From Deltaproteobacteria bacterium (GTDB taxonomy: Bacteria; SAR324; NAC60-12), in NCBI GenBank assembly GCA_002730365.1, contig PBZZ01000127.1:1-7849 (forward strand): a stretch of DNA of 7,849 nt, written 5' to 3'. The notes under the pieces are model-generated. The model worked only from the letters and a program-made list of their open reading frames with translations. It made no database searches and was not told where the DNA came from. Below are positions 6,685 through 7,849 of the stretch, one piece after another. Numbering within the stretch: the stretch's first letter is position 1; each line of letters begins with the position of its first letter. The position numbers and the translations under genes are program-made.

Positions 6685-7080
6685 ATGCAAAACTATGAAG
6701 TGAGATTTGTTGATAGCAAGCACTATCGAGGAGACTGCCGAAGACATCAAAAACGTTATCCCGTAGTACTACCTGCGACACTAATTTATAACGGGAATGA
6801 GGGAGTCGTGAAGGTGCTGGATATCAGCATGGGGGGATGCAAGATGGTCGCGAGTGGTCACTGCAGTCCTCATGCGACAATCAGCATGACTTTTTATATT
6901 CCTTCGGAGGCCAATGCAGAGGAGTTAGTCGCCTGCTCACCTATTCATGCTTTGGTAGTGCGCTCCCATCACACATCAAAAGATCACTATATCATCAATG
7001 TAGATTTTCGGGGGGCGCTGTTCCATGAGCATGGAGTCGAAAAACTGATTGAAATCCACAAGCACCAGACAAATCACTAA
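6685..7080 (+). CDS. Single-domain PilZ protein, predicted cyclic-di-GMP receptor
   Basis: 131 residues, cytoplasmic. PilZ domains bind the second messenger cyclic-di-GMP through an N-terminal RxxxR and a following (D/N)xSxxG. Both are intact: R20-HQK-R24 (in RRHQKR) and D46-I-S48-MG-G51 (LDISMGGC), with the expected separation. The beta-barrel continues through TISMTFYIP (65-73) and VVRSHH to YIINVDFRG (102-110), and a short C-terminal helix (EKLIEIHK) follows. No output domain is fused, so it presumably acts on a partner in motility, exopolysaccharide or another c-di-GMP-controlled process; the neighbours do not say which. GGAG (6673-6676), 8 nt before ATG, supports the start. It stands alone behind a palindrome-rich leader and is convergent with the pentapeptide-repeat gene downstream. 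Confidence 0.88.
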   Translation: MQNYEVRFVDSKHYRGDCRRHQKRYPVVLPATLIYNGNEGVVKVLDISMGGCKMVASGHCSPHATISMTFYIPSEANAEELVACSPIHALVVRSHHTSKDHYIINVDFRGALFHEHGVEKLIEIHKHQTNH

Positions 7081-7093
7081 AGTTGCCCAACCC
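7081..7093 (+). repeat. 13-bp repeat copy 2 (AGTTGCCCAACCC)
   Basis: Starts at the base directly after the PilZ stop codon and is identical to 2000-2012. Sequence beyond the 13 bases does not match. See the first copy for context. Confidence 0.5.
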
Positions 7094-7115
7094 TCCCTTC
7101 GTTTTTGTCCTTCCT

Positions 7116-7150
7116 AGCGATCTTTTTTGATACTTTCAGAAGCGGTCGCT
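7116..7150. terminator. Weak stem between convergent genes, possible terminator
   Basis: AGCGATC (7116-7122) pairs with GGTCGCT (7144-7150), including one G-U pair, around a 21-nt loop that contains a run of six T. The T-run lies inside the loop, so this is not a standard intrinsic terminator on either strand. It is proposed mainly from its position. Confidence 0.2.
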
Positions 7151-7161
7151 GTCTTCTCTAG

Positions 7162-7849
7162 TCAGCAATCCTTGTGAACCATATTCCCAGCTGGCATACG
7201 CGTTCCACAGATCTGGGCATCAGTCATTTCTGCATCGGTCAGATCCGCCCCACTTAGGATTGCCTCATGAAGCTTAACGCCTTTGAGATTTGCCCCCTTC
7301 AGGTTTGCACGACTTAGGTTGACTATCATCAGGCGAGCGCCCTCCAAATTGGCGTTGCTCAGGTTTGCTTCACCAAGCATTGCTCCCGTCAGATTTGCAC
7401 CACGCAAGTCAGCTCCCTGGAGATTGGCCTTGTAGAGATTGGCCAAACCCAAATTAGCGTTTTCCAACGAGGCTCCAGCAAGGTTGGCCCACTGTAGGTT
7501 AGCAATTTCCAAATTGGCCTCAAACAGGTCAGCTCGATCCAAGTCGGCTCCCTCTAAATCTGCACCGACAAGCTGAGCGTGAATTAGTGAAGCTTCTCGT
7601 AGTTTTGCGTCCACAAGATTTGCCGAGAGAAGTCGAGCGCCAGCTAATTTACTTCCAACCAGATTTGCTTTTTGGAGGTTGGCCTCAAATAGATTCACAC
7701 CCAGCATTTCAAGTCCTTGGAGTTGGGCAAATTTCAGATCACAGCCTTCGCATTCTCCTTCTTTGAGTTTTTTAAGGTCCGCAGAATCTACAGCGTACAG
7801 AGTGGCGCCAGTCAGCAAGACTACAAAGATTGACAGGAGGGTCTTTAAA
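7162..7849 (-). CDS. Exported pentapeptide-repeat protein, 5' end beyond the window
   Basis: 228 residues are visible and the frame stays open to the right edge, so the true start is outside. A TTG at 7818 could be taken as the start, but it would cut the signal peptide in half: the codons before it read LKTLLSIFVV, continuing into LLTGATLYA with likely cleavage after that Ala. There is no lipobox, so the mature protein should be soluble in the periplasm. Counting from the first whole codon at the edge, C33-EG-C36 precedes about 35 pentapeptides (AxLxx type, many ANLxG) predicting a nine-coil beta-helix. C214 (ICGT) and terminal C228 close it. The same cysteine frame and matching ends (GT-x-x-P, final D-C, then TGA) make it a paralogue of the lipoprotein at 2101-2790, one helical coil longer. 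Function unknown; a cytosolic gyrase-related role is unlikely. Confidence 0.87.
   Translation of the reverse strand, partial: LKTLLSIFVVLLTGATLYAVDSADLKKLKEGECEGCDLKFAQLQGLEMLGVNLFEANLQKANLVGSKLAGARLLSANLVDAKLREASLIHAQLVGADLEGADLDRADLFEANLEIANLQWANLAGASLENANLGLANLYKANLQGADLRGANLTGAMLGEANLSNANLEGARLMIVNLSRANLKGANLKGVKLHEAILSGADLTDAEMTDAQICGTRMPAGNMVHKDC

Noticed and set aside
7162..7849. CRISPR-like or tandem-repeat array suggested by the roughly 15-base periodicity
   Set aside because: The periodicity comes from pentapeptide codons in an open reading frame; units are degenerate with no spacers.

Overview
The window looks like an ordinary chromosomal stretch of a Gram-negative, probably marine, proteobacterium. 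Base composition is moderate, and three of the six proteins carry or probably carry export signals, one of them a lipobox. The exported pentapeptide-repeat proteins with a CxxC entry, together with the dipeptidase-like/DUF3726 operon, would fit SAR324-like or alphaproteobacterial lineages. That placement is from memory and weak. There is no tRNA, rRNA, CRISPR, transposase or phage gene.

Layout: (i) 1-789 has no supportable gene but carries hairpins and, at its right end, a likely promoter. (ii) 790-2001 (+) encodes an exported glycerophosphodiester phosphodiesterase with a complete active site. (iii) 2101-2790 (-) encodes a pentapeptide-repeat lipoprotein, convergent with (ii). (iv) 3016-6362 (+) is a tight three-gene operon: an M19 renal-dipeptidase-like protein, a 556-residue protein of unknown function, and a DUF3726 protein. 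The first junction is a 4-nt GTGA overlap and the second a 17-nt overlap. The dipeptidase-like gene carries a one-base deletion near its 5' end. Conceptual repair gives 330 residues, but even then three of the five canonical zinc ligands are replaced. (v) 6363-6684 is a palindrome-rich intergenic region. (vi) 6685-7080 (+) encodes a single-domain PilZ protein, a likely cyclic-di-GMP receptor. (vii) 7162 to the window edge (-) encodes a second exported pentapeptide-repeat protein, cut off in its signal peptide and convergent with (vi).

Two themes deserve attention. The first is the operon, whose overlapping genes imply stoichiometric production of a metal-site-depleted M19 fold with two uncharacterised partners; this is the best candidate here for an undescribed system. 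The second is the pair of pentapeptide-repeat proteins. They share the same cysteine frame (CxxC before the helix, CGT at its end, a C-terminal Cys 14 residues later). Their repeat domains differ by exactly 20 residues, one full turn of the predicted beta-helix, and one is a lipoprotein while the other is not. Each lies convergent to a single plus-strand gene, and each of those genes is followed by the same 13-base sequence at its stop codon.
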